A DNA stretch of 41,825 bases, taken from assembly GCA_948629335.1 (NCBI GenBank), contig CAPHZB010000006.1, positions 1-41,825 on the forward strand, given 5' to 3'. Positions 24,884-33,088 of this stretch are shown in pieces; the first letter of the stretch is position 1; every line of letters begins with the position of its first letter. The notes under the pieces are model-generated. The model was given only the letters and a program-made list of their open reading frames with translations. It was not told the DNA's origin and made no database searches. The translations under genes were made by a program, and so were the position numbers. Source of the stretch: an uncultured Bacilli bacterium. Its GTDB lineage: Bacteria > Bacillota_I > Bacilli_A > RF39 > UBA660.

Positions 24884-24904
24884 ATGTAACATTTTCGCTG
24901 AAAA
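24884..24904 (-). repeat. Third transposase-site copy at the transposase promoter
   Basis: On the minus strand this is TTTTCAGCGAAAATGTTACA plus T, identical to the outermost unit of the ends. It is found only at the right end and lies immediately upstream of a TATAAT (24870-24875, minus strand) that probably drives the transposase, so bound transposase could repress its own gene. Confidence 0.8.
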
Positions 24905-24943
24905 TACAGAAAAAGAAATTGACACTTATAATCAATTTCTTTA

Positions 24944-25004
24944 TGTAACATTTTTGCTGAAAAGTCATTTTATTTGATGTAACATTTTCGCTGAAAAGTC
25001 ACAT
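24944..25004 (-). repeat. Right terminal inverted repeat, 61 bp
   Basis: This is the partner of 23212-23272, carrying the same two internal 21-base units in the opposite orientation. Confidence 0.95.
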
Positions 25005-25029
25005 TTTTTTATAAAGAGACCCTAAATAC
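25005..25029. repeat. 25-bp target-site duplication, right copy
   Basis: It is identical to 23187-23211. Immediately after it begins the promoter of the von Willebrand A gene, so the insertion left that promoter intact. Confidence 0.93.
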
Positions 25030-25030
25030 T

Positions 25031-25059
25031 TGTTCAAAAGAACATTTTATAGTATGATA
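25031..25059 (+). promoter_or_regulatory. Promoter of the VWA/J-domain operon
   Basis: TTGTTC (25031-25036) and TATGAT (25054-25059) are separated by 17 bases, just outside the IS target duplication. Confidence 0.65.
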
Positions 25060-25087
25060 AATATCATTAAAAGAGAGGGATGAAAGT

Positions 25088-25954
25088 ATGAGTTCTTTAA
25101 TAGAAGAATTAAGAAAAAGAAATACTATGACAGCAAAACAAAAGCAAGAAATAGCATGTTCAGAGAAAAGCAGTACAAGTTTAAAAGCATTACAGAAAAT
25201 GAGTAATAATCTAATGGAAAAGAGTAAAGAAGATTTTGAACAACAACTAAATACGATTGGAAGCAAGATTATTAAGGAAACTTCAAAAGTATATCATGAA
25301 CAAAAAATAGAAGTTTTATTTTTAATTGATAAAAGCGGTTCATGTAGAGGAACAGAGATGGCAACGTGCAAATCGTATGACCATTTAATTGCACAAGAAA
25401 AAAAGGAAAATTTTCCAACCATTGTAACAAATGTGCTTTTTGCTGGTGAACAACAGGAAGTTGCATTTAGAAAGAATATAGGACAGGTGAAATCTTTAAA
25501 ATATTGTGCAAATGGAGATTCTACTGCAATCTATGATACAATATGTACCTATATTAACAAAATCATGAATGCGCAGTTGAATGATGCAAACAAACCTAAA
25601 AAGACTATTGTTGCTATTATGACTGATGGACTTGATAATGCTAGTGTACATTTTACAGAAAGTGACACATATAAATTAGTAGAGATGGCTAAAAAAAGAG
25701 GATGGGAATTTATCTTTTTAGGAGCTATGGAAAATGCATATCAGGTGGGAATCTCTTTAGGAATGCATCCAGACCATATTGCTCAAATTGATATGTCTGA
25801 TGAGGGAATGGTTGCCAATTTCCAGGCAATTGAAGAAGCTATTCAATCGGTTAGAAAAAGTGGTAAAATTGATTCTTCATGGAAAAGGGGTATACAAGAT
25901 TTATCCTTGGAAGATAAGGATCAGGCTAAAAGACTAAGATTGGATGTGAAGTAA
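25088..25954 (+). CDS. von Willebrand factor type A domain protein
   Basis: The protein has a helical N-terminus (residues 1-70) and then a VWA fold: VLFLIDKSGSC gives the metal-ion-dependent adhesion site D81-x-S83-x-S85. GDSTAIYDT (about 140-148) supplies the threonine, and IVAIMTDGLDNAS (about 172-184) the second aspartate. The MIDAS is therefore complete. WEFIFLGAMENAYQVGISLGM is the usual later strand and helix. There is no signal peptide or membrane segment, so it acts in the cytoplasm, probably as a protein-binding module. Its stop is one base before the ATG of the J-domain gene, so the two products should be made together. AGAGAGGGATG precedes the ATG. Partner and pathway are unknown. 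Confidence 0.85.
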   Translation: MSSLIEELRKRNTMTAKQKQEIACSEKSSTSLKALQKMSNNLMEKSKEDFEQQLNTIGSKIIKETSKVYHEQKIEVLFLIDKSGSCRGTEMATCKSYDHLIAQEKKENFPTIVTNVLFAGEQQEVAFRKNIGQVKSLKYCANGDSTAIYDTICTYINKIMNAQLNDANKPKKTIVAIMTDGLDNASVHFTESDTYKLVEMAKKRGWEFIFLGAMENAYQVGISLGMHPDHIAQIDMSDEGMVANFQAIEEAIQSVRKSGKIDSSWKRGIQDLSLEDKDQAKRLRLDVK

Positions 25955-25955
25955 A

Positions 25956-27737
25956 ATGAGTAATTGGGAAAATCATTGGATAGATTATTATAAAATATTG
26001 GAAGTAAGCCGAAATGCTAATTTTAATCAAATTAAGAAAAAGTATCGTAAGTTAATGCGTAAGTACCATCCTGATAATTATAGGGGAGAAGATATTGCAA
26101 AAATGGCTCAACTTATTAATGAGGCATATGGGGTTTTATCTAATCCAGAAAAAAGGAAAGAGTATGATTTAGAATATAATAGGAGATTAGCCTCAGATAC
26201 GAGTAACACTACATCTCAGTCTATGGAAGAAGATATGAAACATTATACAGAAGAAGAACAAAAATTCGCAAAAGCTGTAGCACTCAAAAGTATTGTGGAG
26301 AAAGAACTAGAAAAAGCAACCATAGTAATTGATGCAAAAAACGAAATTATATATAGTGCTTATGATGTAGGTGTGGATAAATTTGCTTATTACAAAAATG
26401 TAAAAGAATTTGTGACTATGGCAAATGAATATGATAAGGAATTATATGATTTATGTGACTTATGTTATAAGTATGAACTTTTTTCTGAAATAGAGGCAAT
26501 TAATGAAGTCATTGTATTTTTAGAGGAGAACATTAAAGATATTCCGCTAAGTCCAAGAGAAGCAATAAGATTTATGGAGGAAGAGTCAAGGAAAGAAAAT
26601 CTATTGTCTATGTGTAAAAAGAAAACAGAAGAGGTAGAAGAAACAATTCAAGATATTGAAACGTTATTTCAAAATGTTCACCTAAGACAAATATCACATA
26701 TAGAGTACAATCAATTTTCAGAAAAAGTTTTAATAAATGCACAAGAAGTGATTTCAACAGGAAAACAACTTATACTTCTTTTAACAAAAAATCATTTAGA
26801 AAATACAGACTTAGAAACAATTCTAGGTAAGTTAGGGGCACTAGTAAAAACGTGGCCAGAAGATTATGAAGCGGCAAGTAAGGTAGGAAAATATATTCTT
26901 ACAAGAACTAATTTAACTATTATTTTAAGCCAATATGAAGAGTATACAAAAAAGATGCAGAAGATTATTGGGGTTATAAAAAGACATCCTACGAATCATC
27001 ATGTAGAATTATTGTATAACCATGCTAAAAAATTATCAAAAGAGATTACAAAAAAGTTACAAGAGGCTTTACAACAAAATCAGGTAGAGCAGTCGATACA
27101 AGATATAGTAGATAAGGCATATCTGTTATCCGAAGAGGCCAAACAAATCTATATAGATGCAAATGAACAATCCAAAAAGGCAGATACAATTTACAGTACA
27201 AGAGCGAAATATACATATACAAATAAAGAGATAGAAGCTTTACTTAAAGAAGCTACAAGCCAATTTGATAAGGGAAAATCTTTAGAGCTACTTAAAGAAG
27301 CAGGTTATTATTTACATACATTAGAAGAAATAAATATATTGCATAATGATTGGATAAAGCAAATTCGACTTTTAAAATCTAATATGGAAAAAGTGACTCA
27401 ATATGATGTAGAAATAGATAAAATGATGGAAACAATTCAAGAGATTATAGGAAATTACCAATCAATTATGGAGTTTGATGTGAGTACATTAAAAGAAAAG
27501 GATATGAATACTTCTTTTTTGGAATCACTTTTTGTATGGCTTGTTTTTACTTTATTAGAAGGAATTGCAGCAACTTTGTGTAACTTTGAAGAAATATTAC
27601 CTCTTCTTGTTATTTTAACAGGAGTAATTGTTGTTTCTTATGACCATGACACAAGAAGTTCTATAAACAGCTATCAACAGAAGAAAGAAGAGTATTGTAA
27701 GAAATATATTGACTTAAAAGAAGGGAGAATATTATAG
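25956..27737 (+). CDS. Membrane-anchored J-domain protein with long helical region
   Basis: An N-terminal J domain (about residues 9-68) contains DYYKILEVSRNANFNQIKKKYRKL, HPD at 38-40 and AYGVLSNPEKRKEYD, so it should stimulate an Hsp70/DnaK ATPase. There is no G/F linker or zinc domain, so it is not DnaJ itself but a specialised J protein. Residues about 85-520 are almost entirely charged helix and probable coiled coil. Near the C-terminus are two hydrophobic segments (about 527-560, LFVWLVFTLLEGIAA and ILPLLVILTGVIVVSY) that would anchor it to the membrane. It is translationally coupled to the VWA gene. The pairing suggests a chaperone recruited to a VWA-recognised target; this is inference. 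Confidence 0.8.
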   Translation: MSNWENHWIDYYKILEVSRNANFNQIKKKYRKLMRKYHPDNYRGEDIAKMAQLINEAYGVLSNPEKRKEYDLEYNRRLASDTSNTTSQSMEEDMKHYTEEEQKFAKAVALKSIVEKELEKATIVIDAKNEIIYSAYDVGVDKFAYYKNVKEFVTMANEYDKELYDLCDLCYKYELFSEIEAINEVIVFLEENIKDIPLSPREAIRFMEEESRKENLLSMCKKKTEEVEETIQDIETLFQNVHLRQISHIEYNQFSEKVLINAQEVISTGKQLILLLTKNHLENTDLETILGKLGALVKTWPEDYEAASKVGKYILTRTNLTIILSQYEEYTKKMQKIIGVIKRHPTNHHVELLYNHAKKLSKEITKKLQEALQQNQVEQSIQDIVDKAYLLSEEAKQIYIDANEQSKKADTIYSTRAKYTYTNKEIEALLKEATSQFDKGKSLELLKEAGYYLHTLEEINILHNDWIKQIRLLKSNMEKVTQYDVEIDKMMETIQEIIGNYQSIMEFDVSTLKEKDMNTSFLESLFVWLVFTLLEGIAATLCNFEEILPLLVILTGVIVVSYDHDTRSSINSYQQKKEEYCKKYIDLKEGRIL

Positions 27738-28336
27738 AAGTGATCCTAGAGATACGAAAGATAAAGAAGTAGAAGGTTATGAAGAGTGTCTATTTAAGAT
27801 TGATTGCAAAAGAAAGTATAAAGAATAAAAACTATGGTAAGAAATTAGTCGATTGGGATTGTTGCTAAAAAGAGGAATTTTTGATTTAAAAATGAATAGT
27901 TGTATGATAAAAATTTAGAAATATTTTCCATTTATATTTACATTTTTATAAATGCGTGGTACGATAAATTTGTATTTCACACAGTACATATTTTATTCTT
28001 TTTATCTTCTAAAAAAATTTTATGAAAAGAAAACCGTTTACTTAAGTACGATTATTTAACTAGAAGTGGATGATTGTATAATAGTAGAGGATAGAAAAAT
28101 AAGAAATAAAAAGATATTTAGATTACTCTTATAATGCAAGAAACGTTCATTGAATTATATAGAAAAATCGTGTAAGGACAAAGCAAGAAAGCAAATAAAG
28201 TAAATTATCCATAAGATAGATTACGTAAAGAAAAAATTAAGAATCGTAGGTTTTATGCCTAGATAGTAAAGATTTTACATTTTTTGAATTTTGTTCTATA
28301 AAATTGTCGTATGAAATGTGAGTGAGGAGGATAGGA
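27738..28336 (+). other. Gene-free region before the cold-shock gene
   Basis: About 600 bases show no credible reading frame. A TATAAT at 28077-28082 with a weak TTTAAC upstream may be a distal promoter, and GTAGG/GCCTA around TTTTAT at about 28245 forms a small hairpin. The proximal promoter of the cold-shock gene is at 28274-28302. Confidence 0.4.
28274..28302 (+). promoter_or_regulatory. Proximal promoter of the cold-shock gene
   Basis: TTTACA (28274-28279) and TATAAA (28297-28302) are exactly 17 bases apart, 34 bases before the ATG. Confidence 0.6.
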
Positions 28337-28549
28337 ATGAAAACAGGAATTGTAAAATTTTTCAATAGTGAAAAAGGATATGGTTTTATTACTGTAGATG
28401 AAACAAATGAAAGTATATTCGTTCATTTTTCAGCTATAAATGGAACTGGATTTAGAACACTAGAAGAAGGACAAAAAGTATCTTTTGAAATTGAAAAAGA
28501 TCCAAAAGATGAAACAAAATTTAGAGCAGTGAATGTTACTGTTTTATAA
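28337..28549 (+). CDS. Cold-shock domain protein (CspA family)
   Basis: This 70-residue protein is a single cold-shock domain, an OB-fold that binds single-stranded RNA and DNA and melts mRNA structure. RNP1 is visible as NSEKGYGFI and RNP2 as SIFVHFSAI, and the start MKTGIVKFF is canonical. The ATG at 28337 has GAGGAGGATA before it; an in-frame GTG 15 bases upstream overlaps this ribosome site and was not used. It is monocistronic, with a terminator directly after it. Confidence 0.96.
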   Translation: MKTGIVKFFNSEKGYGFITVDETNESIFVHFSAINGTGFRTLEEGQKVSFEIEKDPKDETKFRAVNVTVL

Positions 28550-28550
28550 G

Positions 28551-28577
28551 AAAATTGAGTAAGTTCTCAATTTTTTT
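28551..28577 (+). terminator. Rho-independent terminator of the cold-shock gene
   Basis: AAAATTGAG and CTCAATTTT pair over 9 bases with a T run after them. Confidence 0.85.
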
Positions 28578-28643
28578 AATGCGTTACCATGATATGTAGA
28601 GTCTATACTTCCAATGAAAAAAATGTAAAATGTTGTTGATATC

Positions 28644-28672
28644 TTGTTAAAAGTTTATGAATTTAGTATAAT
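28644..28672 (+). promoter_or_regulatory. Promoter of the DUF5684-like gene
   Basis: TTGTTA and a perfect TATAAT are spaced by 17 bases, 19 bases before the ATG. Confidence 0.75.
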
Positions 28673-28690
28673 GATGGTGGTGAGTATACT

Positions 28691-29482
28691 ATGGAAATTT
28701 TTTTAATTACATTTATAGCGATTGTTGGTATTTTGTTTTTGGTCTTTGAAATATACACAATGTGTAAAAGTTACGCGAAAGCAGAAATCGCAGGCTGGAA
28801 AGCAATCATTCCAATATGGAATATATTAGCCCTTTTTCGTTTGGCAAACTTATCTAAGTGGATGGTAGTTTTGGTTTTCATTCCAGGGGCAAATATTTAC
28901 ATTACCTATCTTGTATATGCTGCGTTAGCTGATCGTCTTGGAAAGAAAAGAAGTTTTGGAATTGGTTTACTTCTCTTACCATTTCTCTTTTTCCCTATAT
29001 TAGCATTCTCTAAAGAAAGAAGTGGAATCGTTGAACTTGAAAATATAGATGAATTTGAAAATGATAGTCCACTGATGGATGGACCGATAGAACCACTGGG
29101 TGCCATGCCTGATTTAGAAGAGATTTATGCGGCAAATAATGTTCAAAATGTTCCTGTAGAAATGATGCCACAGATAGAGGAAATACCTACAACTATCCAA
29201 AATAATGCACCTATATCTTACAATGAACTTACGTATGACCAAAATATGCCAAATCAAGTTGCGCCAATCCCAGAGATTGTTGTTGAACCAATTGCTCCAG
29301 TTGTTTCTATGGATGTACAAAATCCGATGGGAGCAATGGCAAAAGTGCAATATATAGAGGAAGAAAAAGAAAAAATACCAAGTTTAGATGATTACAAAAT
29401 CTGTCCAAATTGCGGAACAAAATTAGAGTTATCTGCAACCACCTGTTTCTTGTGTGGAAAAAGATTGGACGAGCAAGAGTAG
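28691..29482 (+). CDS. DUF5684-like membrane protein with C-terminal zinc ribbon
   Basis: The 263-residue protein has hydrophobic segments at about residues 2-22, 33-50, 55-75 and 90-107, with the DUF5684-like pattern GWKAIIPIWNILALFRLANLSKWM and ALADRLGKKRSFGIGLLLLPFLFFPILAF. A long acidic, proline-rich linker (about 110-225) follows, and then a zinc ribbon CPNCGTKLEL...CFLCGKRL (four cysteines) at the C-terminus. The ribbon is probably cytoplasmic. The function of the family is unknown. The gene has its own promoter. Confidence 0.75.
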   Translation: MEIFLITFIAIVGILFLVFEIYTMCKSYAKAEIAGWKAIIPIWNILALFRLANLSKWMVVLVFIPGANIYITYLVYAALADRLGKKRSFGIGLLLLPFLFFPILAFSKERSGIVELENIDEFENDSPLMDGPIEPLGAMPDLEEIYAANNVQNVPVEMMPQIEEIPTTIQNNAPISYNELTYDQNMPNQVAPIPEIVVEPIAPVVSMDVQNPMGAMAKVQYIEEEKEKIPSLDDYKICPNCGTKLELSATTCFLCGKRLDEQE

Positions 29483-29505
29483 AAGGAAAAGTACTTCTTT
29501 TTTTC
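29481..29505 (+). terminator. Short terminator-like hairpin
   Basis: AGAAG pairs with CTTCT around an 8-base loop, followed by TTTTTTC. The stem is short. Confidence 0.5.
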
Positions 29506-29648
29506 GTATAAATAGAAAAGTGCATGAGTTCAAAAACCATTATTCATTAAATCTTATTCAAAAATAAGTAAATTAGTTAGTGATGACTAATTAATAGTAA
29601 AGGGAAAAATTTAAATTAAAAGCAATTTAGAAAGGATTAGTAACTAAA

Positions 29649-30455
29649 ATGAACGAATTTGAATATAAAGAATTTATTAAGCGATATGATAAATTCAAAA
29701 AAAATAATTTACCAACTCCCTTTTGGGATGAAGAAAGACAAACTTTAGAATATGTCTATTTTTCCAATGAAAAATTGTCTTTTAATAGTAAGGAAGTGAA
29801 AAAAGAATTAAAAGTAAATCCTAGCCTTTCTGAAGCTTTGAGTAAAACTGCTTTTACAGGATTTTATTATTCTTTTACCGATAGGCATATTATGGGATGG
29901 AGAGAAAATGGGAAATGGATTAAAAAATCAGTTGTTGGACATAATCATGCGCATTCATTTGAAGAAGTAGTAAGAGCACTTTATTCTTCTCCTGAATCTT
30001 TTAGTATTGCAAAAGAAGAAGAACAATATTATAGCAAACAGGAACTAGAATATCTTAGAAGAGTACAAAAGTATTTATTGTTTATTGGAATGAAAGATTT
30101 AGGAATACAGAATGTTCCTGTTAGTAGATTTAGAAACAAATTACACTCTAAATATGAACATGCTTTCATATATAAATTTAGTGAGGATGCTTTAAATAAC
30201 ATATTTAGTGGGAAAAGAGATTTTAGACTAATAGATTGGTATCCAGAATATAAAGAAAACAACAAAAAATATAAACCAAAAGAATATCAAGCATTAATTG
30301 TTGATAAGGAAGATAATTTTAAAATGTTTGTAGAATTTACTGATGAAGAAGTCAAAATGTATAAAGACATAAAGGATGTATGTAAAAGAGATGATTTAAA
30401 AGATGATGATAAGGTTATAGTTGCACATTTTAAAATAGTAGAAATTTTTAATTAA
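29649..30455 (+). CDS. Hypothetical protein, 268 residues
   Basis: I do not recognise a family. The protein is soluble, with no signal or membrane segment, rich in charged and aromatic residues, and moderately basic. Noticeable stretches are TPFWDEERQTLEYVYFSNEKLSF near the start, GFYYSFTDRHIMGWRENGKWIKKSVVGHNHAHSFEEVV (about 75-110), and a YPEYKENNKKYKPKEYQALIVDKEDNFKMFVEF block. The ATG at 29649 is preceded only by AGAAAGGATT about 15 bases away, so the start is likely but not certain. It stands alone between 150- and 240-base gaps without known genes. The organisation suggests an accessory gene. Confidence 0.55.
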   Translation: MNEFEYKEFIKRYDKFKKNNLPTPFWDEERQTLEYVYFSNEKLSFNSKEVKKELKVNPSLSEALSKTAFTGFYYSFTDRHIMGWRENGKWIKKSVVGHNHAHSFEEVVRALYSSPESFSIAKEEEQYYSKQELEYLRRVQKYLLFIGMKDLGIQNVPVSRFRNKLHSKYEHAFIYKFSEDALNNIFSGKRDFRLIDWYPEYKENNKKYKPKEYQALIVDKEDNFKMFVEFTDEEVKMYKDIKDVCKRDDLKDDDKVIVAHFKIVEIFN

Positions 30456-30698
30456 AAGTTGCAATTTTGATATAAAGTCCTTGTTTATTATTATACTACC
30501 AATTTACTACTTTATATATGATTATTAGTACTCAAAAATCTATATAGTTTCGTTTTTTAAGAATTAGAGTGTTAAGGATTAGGGTTTCAATACTCTTAAA
30601 AACATGATAGAATTGTTATGGGAATTTGAAATAATCCTGTTTTAGAAAAAAGCAATTATATACTTGAATTAAAGTACTTGTTAGAGAGGAAAAGAAGA

Positions 30699-31082
30699 AT
30701 GACTACAATAACTAAAGATAATTTAACATCATTCATGGATTATTATCATTGGTTTCATGATAGTTATATTACTGATGTTAAATATGAATTTAAAAAAGAC
30801 CAAATTGAATTATACTTTAATATATATTGGTCTGGGAACCCAACTTTAAAAGATGATGGAACTTATGAAACTAATAAAACTGAACTGAAAATGGTATGTA
30901 AAGGTATTTATCAATATAATTATAAAGAAAATTATACCGATTATATTGATGATGCATATTTAAGATTTATCAAAATAAATAAAGAAGAATATATTTGTTT
31001 TGCAATGGATAAAGAAGAACCCTTAATTTCTGTAGTATGTAAAAGTATTGAGTATAAAGAATTAAAAAATATTTCAAAATAA
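30699..31082 (+). CDS. Hypothetical protein, 127 residues
   Basis: From ATG 30699 (AGAGAGGAAAAG upstream) this gives a 127-residue acidic soluble protein with alternating strands: FHDSYITDVKYEFKKDQIELYFNIYW, ELKMVCKGIYQYNY and EEYICFAMDKEEPLISVVCKSIEY. The HDS...strand-strand start resembles small beta-rich immunity-type proteins, but no family can be named. No toxin gene is recognisable next to it. An in-frame TTG 21 bases upstream is possible but has no ribosome site. Confidence 0.5.
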   Translation: MTTITKDNLTSFMDYYHWFHDSYITDVKYEFKKDQIELYFNIYWSGNPTLKDDGTYETNKTELKMVCKGIYQYNYKENYTDYIDDAYLRFIKINKEEYICFAMDKEEPLISVVCKSIEYKELKNISK

Positions 31083-31094
31083 AAAATTATTGCT

Positions 31095-31217
31095 ACATGC
31101 TTCATGTTACATAATAAGGGTAATATTGTCCTTATTATACGAGAACCTTAGTGGCTAGTCATTAGTCTTGCTCATGGGGATACGCTTCAATACTATGACA
31201 TCGCATAGTATTTTTTT
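31095..31217 (+). ncRNA. Candidate non-coding RNA ending in a strong terminator
   Basis: Three clear stems occur in tandem in a gene-free stretch: ACATG-CTT-CATGT (31095-31107), ATAATAAGG/CCTTATTAT (31111-31138) and a 9-bp terminator AATACTATG/CATAGTATT (31189-31212) followed by T7. Between them is a relatively GC-rich block (GAGAACCTTAGTGGCTAGTC and on to CATGGGGATACGC). The strong terminator with no reading frame in front of it is the main evidence. It may instead be the structured 3' UTR of the gene ending at 31082, only 12 bases upstream. I do not recognise the RNA. Confidence 0.4.
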
Positions 31218-31618
31218 AACATTTAAAATTGAGTATGCAAAATAGGTGCTGAAAGTTTACTATTTTTGAAAATCAAAATATAAAAAATTATAAACATATC
31301 TGTGAATGCCTTCCAAAAATAAAATAAGGGCTATAATGATATTAAAAACATATAAAAAACAGACTATCTTTTAGTTAGAAATTAAAGGCAAGATTCTATA
31401 ATTTGCAAACTTCGCTAAAAGATTTAATCCAAATAAAATAATTGAAGCGAAATCCAAGGAAAAAATAGTAGCATTTCGGTTTAAAAGGGTTTGAAGGAAT
31501 TTCTTTTCTGTTTTAGTTCGACTTGATTCTATAACAGGATTTTGTTAAAATAACTACTTGTGAAGTCTACTTGCTTAATTTATTTATCAAAATAAATGCT
31601 TAATAAAAAGAATAAAAA
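31218..31618 (+). other. Gene-free region upstream of the GIY-YIG remnant
   Basis: No gene is seen in about 400 bases. The last 90 bases (from about 31528) resemble 32660-32750 upstream of the intact GIY-YIG gene (GCTTGATTC/GACTTGATTC, GTTAAAATAAC, TATCAAAATA.AT), showing that the duplicated cassette includes its promoter region. Confidence 0.5.
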
Positions 31619-31701
31619 ATGTATGTCACTTATATAGCTTGCTACACAGACGATTCTTTATATACAGGAATAACCGATTATTTGGAAAGGAAGTATTTAA
31701 G
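31619..31701 (+). pseudogene. GIY-YIG domain remnant
   Basis: From ATG 31619 the frame reads MYVTYIACYTDDSLYTGITD.LERK, matching the first 25 residues of the intact GIY-YIG protein at 32752 (MYFTYIVRCTDNSLYTGITNNLERR). The frame is truncated there and runs into the downstream gene, so about 75 C-terminal residues including the catalytic glutamate are missing. Confidence 0.8.
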
Positions 31702-32550
31702 ATGGAAATAGAAAAAAGAATACCACGTTATTATAAAATAGCATTGTTTGGAATTGGAGCTTTTTTTTCTTTATATGAAAAAAGACAATTACAAGAAGGT
31801 GAGTACCACAAGGAAGAAACACGAGAAATACCCATTTACAGATTAGAACAAAAAAAAGTTAAAGTGATTTCTGATGAAACAGATAACTACGAGTCTTATA
31901 GAGGATACCAAACAGAGGTGGGATTTATAAATGCTTGTAATTCATTTGAAAAAGATGGATTTTTCTATGATGAAGGGGAGAACTTACTTTTCTATACGAG
32001 TACCTTCATTTACGCTGAACGAAAAAAGGACGCCTATTTTGATTTAGTGACAGGACTTGAAATTCCAAGATATGCTATTGAACAAGTAGAAAAGGTAACA
32101 ACCTTAGATGATTATAAACAGTTAGAATGTAATATAAGACAAATTTTAGCTTTTATGACTCTTTATCAAGAAAAATTTGTAGACATATTAAAAAGTTATG
32201 AGAATAGAAAAGAGGCTTTAATAAGGTTAAAAACAAGGGATACTTTTGATGAAAGAAGAATGGCAAGGTCAGGACAATTGATCGCAAGTGATTATTTTGA
32301 TTTATCGATAGACCAGTTAACGGAAGAAAAGGAATATGTGGTAGAAAAGCCAGAAATTATCTTAGGCGAGCCATGTGACAATATTACATTTGAAGAATTA
32401 ATTGCCTACAAAAGAGAGATAGTAGATTCGGGAATTCAAAGTCAAATTGACTCAGATATGAAAAAAATAAAGATTAAAACCAATGCCTGTAAGTTAAGAG
32501 GACTAAACAGATATAGAGATAGAAATCTCAAATCTATCTTGTTTGATTAG
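31702..32550 (+). CDS. Unknown protein, duplicated cassette copy A
   Basis: This 282-residue soluble protein is clearly paralogous to the gene at 33089. Shared stretches are RIPRYYKIALFGIGAFFSLYE, LQEGEYHKEETREIPIYRLEQK, NACNSF and YTSTFIYAERKKDAYFDLVTGLEIPRYAIEQ, followed by helical regions and a YKREIVDSGIQSQIDSDMKKI ending. No known domain is recognised. The ATG at 31702 has GAAAGGAAG before it; the frame extending upstream to 31639 overlaps the GIY-YIG remnant and is not used. Compared with copy B it has about 55 extra residues in the C-terminal third and a different basic tail. Confidence 0.65.
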   Translation: MEIEKRIPRYYKIALFGIGAFFSLYEKRQLQEGEYHKEETREIPIYRLEQKKVKVISDETDNYESYRGYQTEVGFINACNSFEKDGFFYDEGENLLFYTSTFIYAERKKDAYFDLVTGLEIPRYAIEQVEKVTTLDDYKQLECNIRQILAFMTLYQEKFVDILKSYENRKEALIRLKTRDTFDERRMARSGQLIASDYFDLSIDQLTEEKEYVVEKPEIILGEPCDNITFEELIAYKREIVDSGIQSQIDSDMKKIKIKTNACKLRGLNRYRDRNLKSILFD

Positions 32551-32751
32551 AGTAATAAATTCTTAAATTAAGGCACACTTTTTTTAACAGAAAAATCCAT
32601 CATTGGAAACTATATATCTATGATAATTTCCCAAATTCCCTTATTTTAAATAGGCTTGATTCCATAATAAGAATCTGCTAAAATAACATTTGTGTAGTGT
32701 GAATGTTTTATCTATCAAAATAGATTTTTAATAAAAGGAGAATGACTTAGG

Positions 32752-33063
32752 ATGTATTTTACTTATATAGTTCGCTGTACAGATAATTCTTTATATACAG
32801 GAATAACCAATAATTTAGAAAGAAGAATGAAGGAACATCAAGAAAAAGGATTAAAATGTGCGAAGTATATGAAAAATCATACGTTTCAAAAATTAGAATG
32901 TGCTTTTAAGTCAAATAATCGTAGTCAAGCGAGTAAACTAGAATTTTTAATTAAAAGTCTTTCAAAGAAAGAAAAGGAAGAACTGATCTTAGATTCTAAA
33001 AAGATAGAATTTTATTTTGAAGATAAAATTGATAGTAAAGATTATCAATATATACACTACTAA
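32752..33063 (+). CDS. GIY-YIG family protein (UPF0213-like)
   Basis: The 103-residue protein is a single GIY-YIG domain. The GIY and YIG strands are seen as TYIVRCTDNSLYTGITNN, the helix follows as LERRMKEHQ (with the conserved R and H), and SQASKLEFLIKSLSKKEK carries the catalytic glutamate. This matches the small UPF0213/YazA-like group, whose cellular role is not well defined; the domain is shared with structure-specific and homing nucleases. AAAGGAG lies 10 bases upstream of the ATG. The gene is 25 bases before copy B of the unknown protein, and a remnant of the same gene precedes copy A. Confidence 0.88.
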   Translation: MYFTYIVRCTDNSLYTGITNNLERRMKEHQEKGLKCAKYMKNHTFQKLECAFKSNNRSQASKLEFLIKSLSKKEKEELILDSKKIEFYFEDKIDSKDYQYIHY

Positions 33064-33088
33064 ATCATTTAGAAAGGAAGAATTTAAA

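Larger units (their letters stand above)
23212..25004. mobile_element. IS1202-like insertion sequence, complete, 1793 bp
   Basis: The element begins TGTGATTTTTCAGCG and ends with the complement TGTGACTTTTCAGCG. The terminal inverted repeats run for 61 bases with one mismatch (position 6). Each end carries two copies of a 21-base unit (TTTTCAGCGAAAATGTTACA plus T; inner copies have A for G), about 34 bases apart. The right end has a third copy at 24884-24904. It is bounded by a perfect 25-bp target duplication, and encodes one DDE transposase on the minus strand plus a candidate small RNA on the plus strand. Long target duplications and this transposase type fit the IS1202 group of ISNCY. Perfect duplication and near-perfect ends indicate a recent, possibly active insertion. 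Confidence 0.93.

Noticed and set aside
27738..28336. Possible short genes in the gap before the cold-shock gene
   Set aside because: All frames are short, lack ribosome-binding sites and show no protein-like composition.
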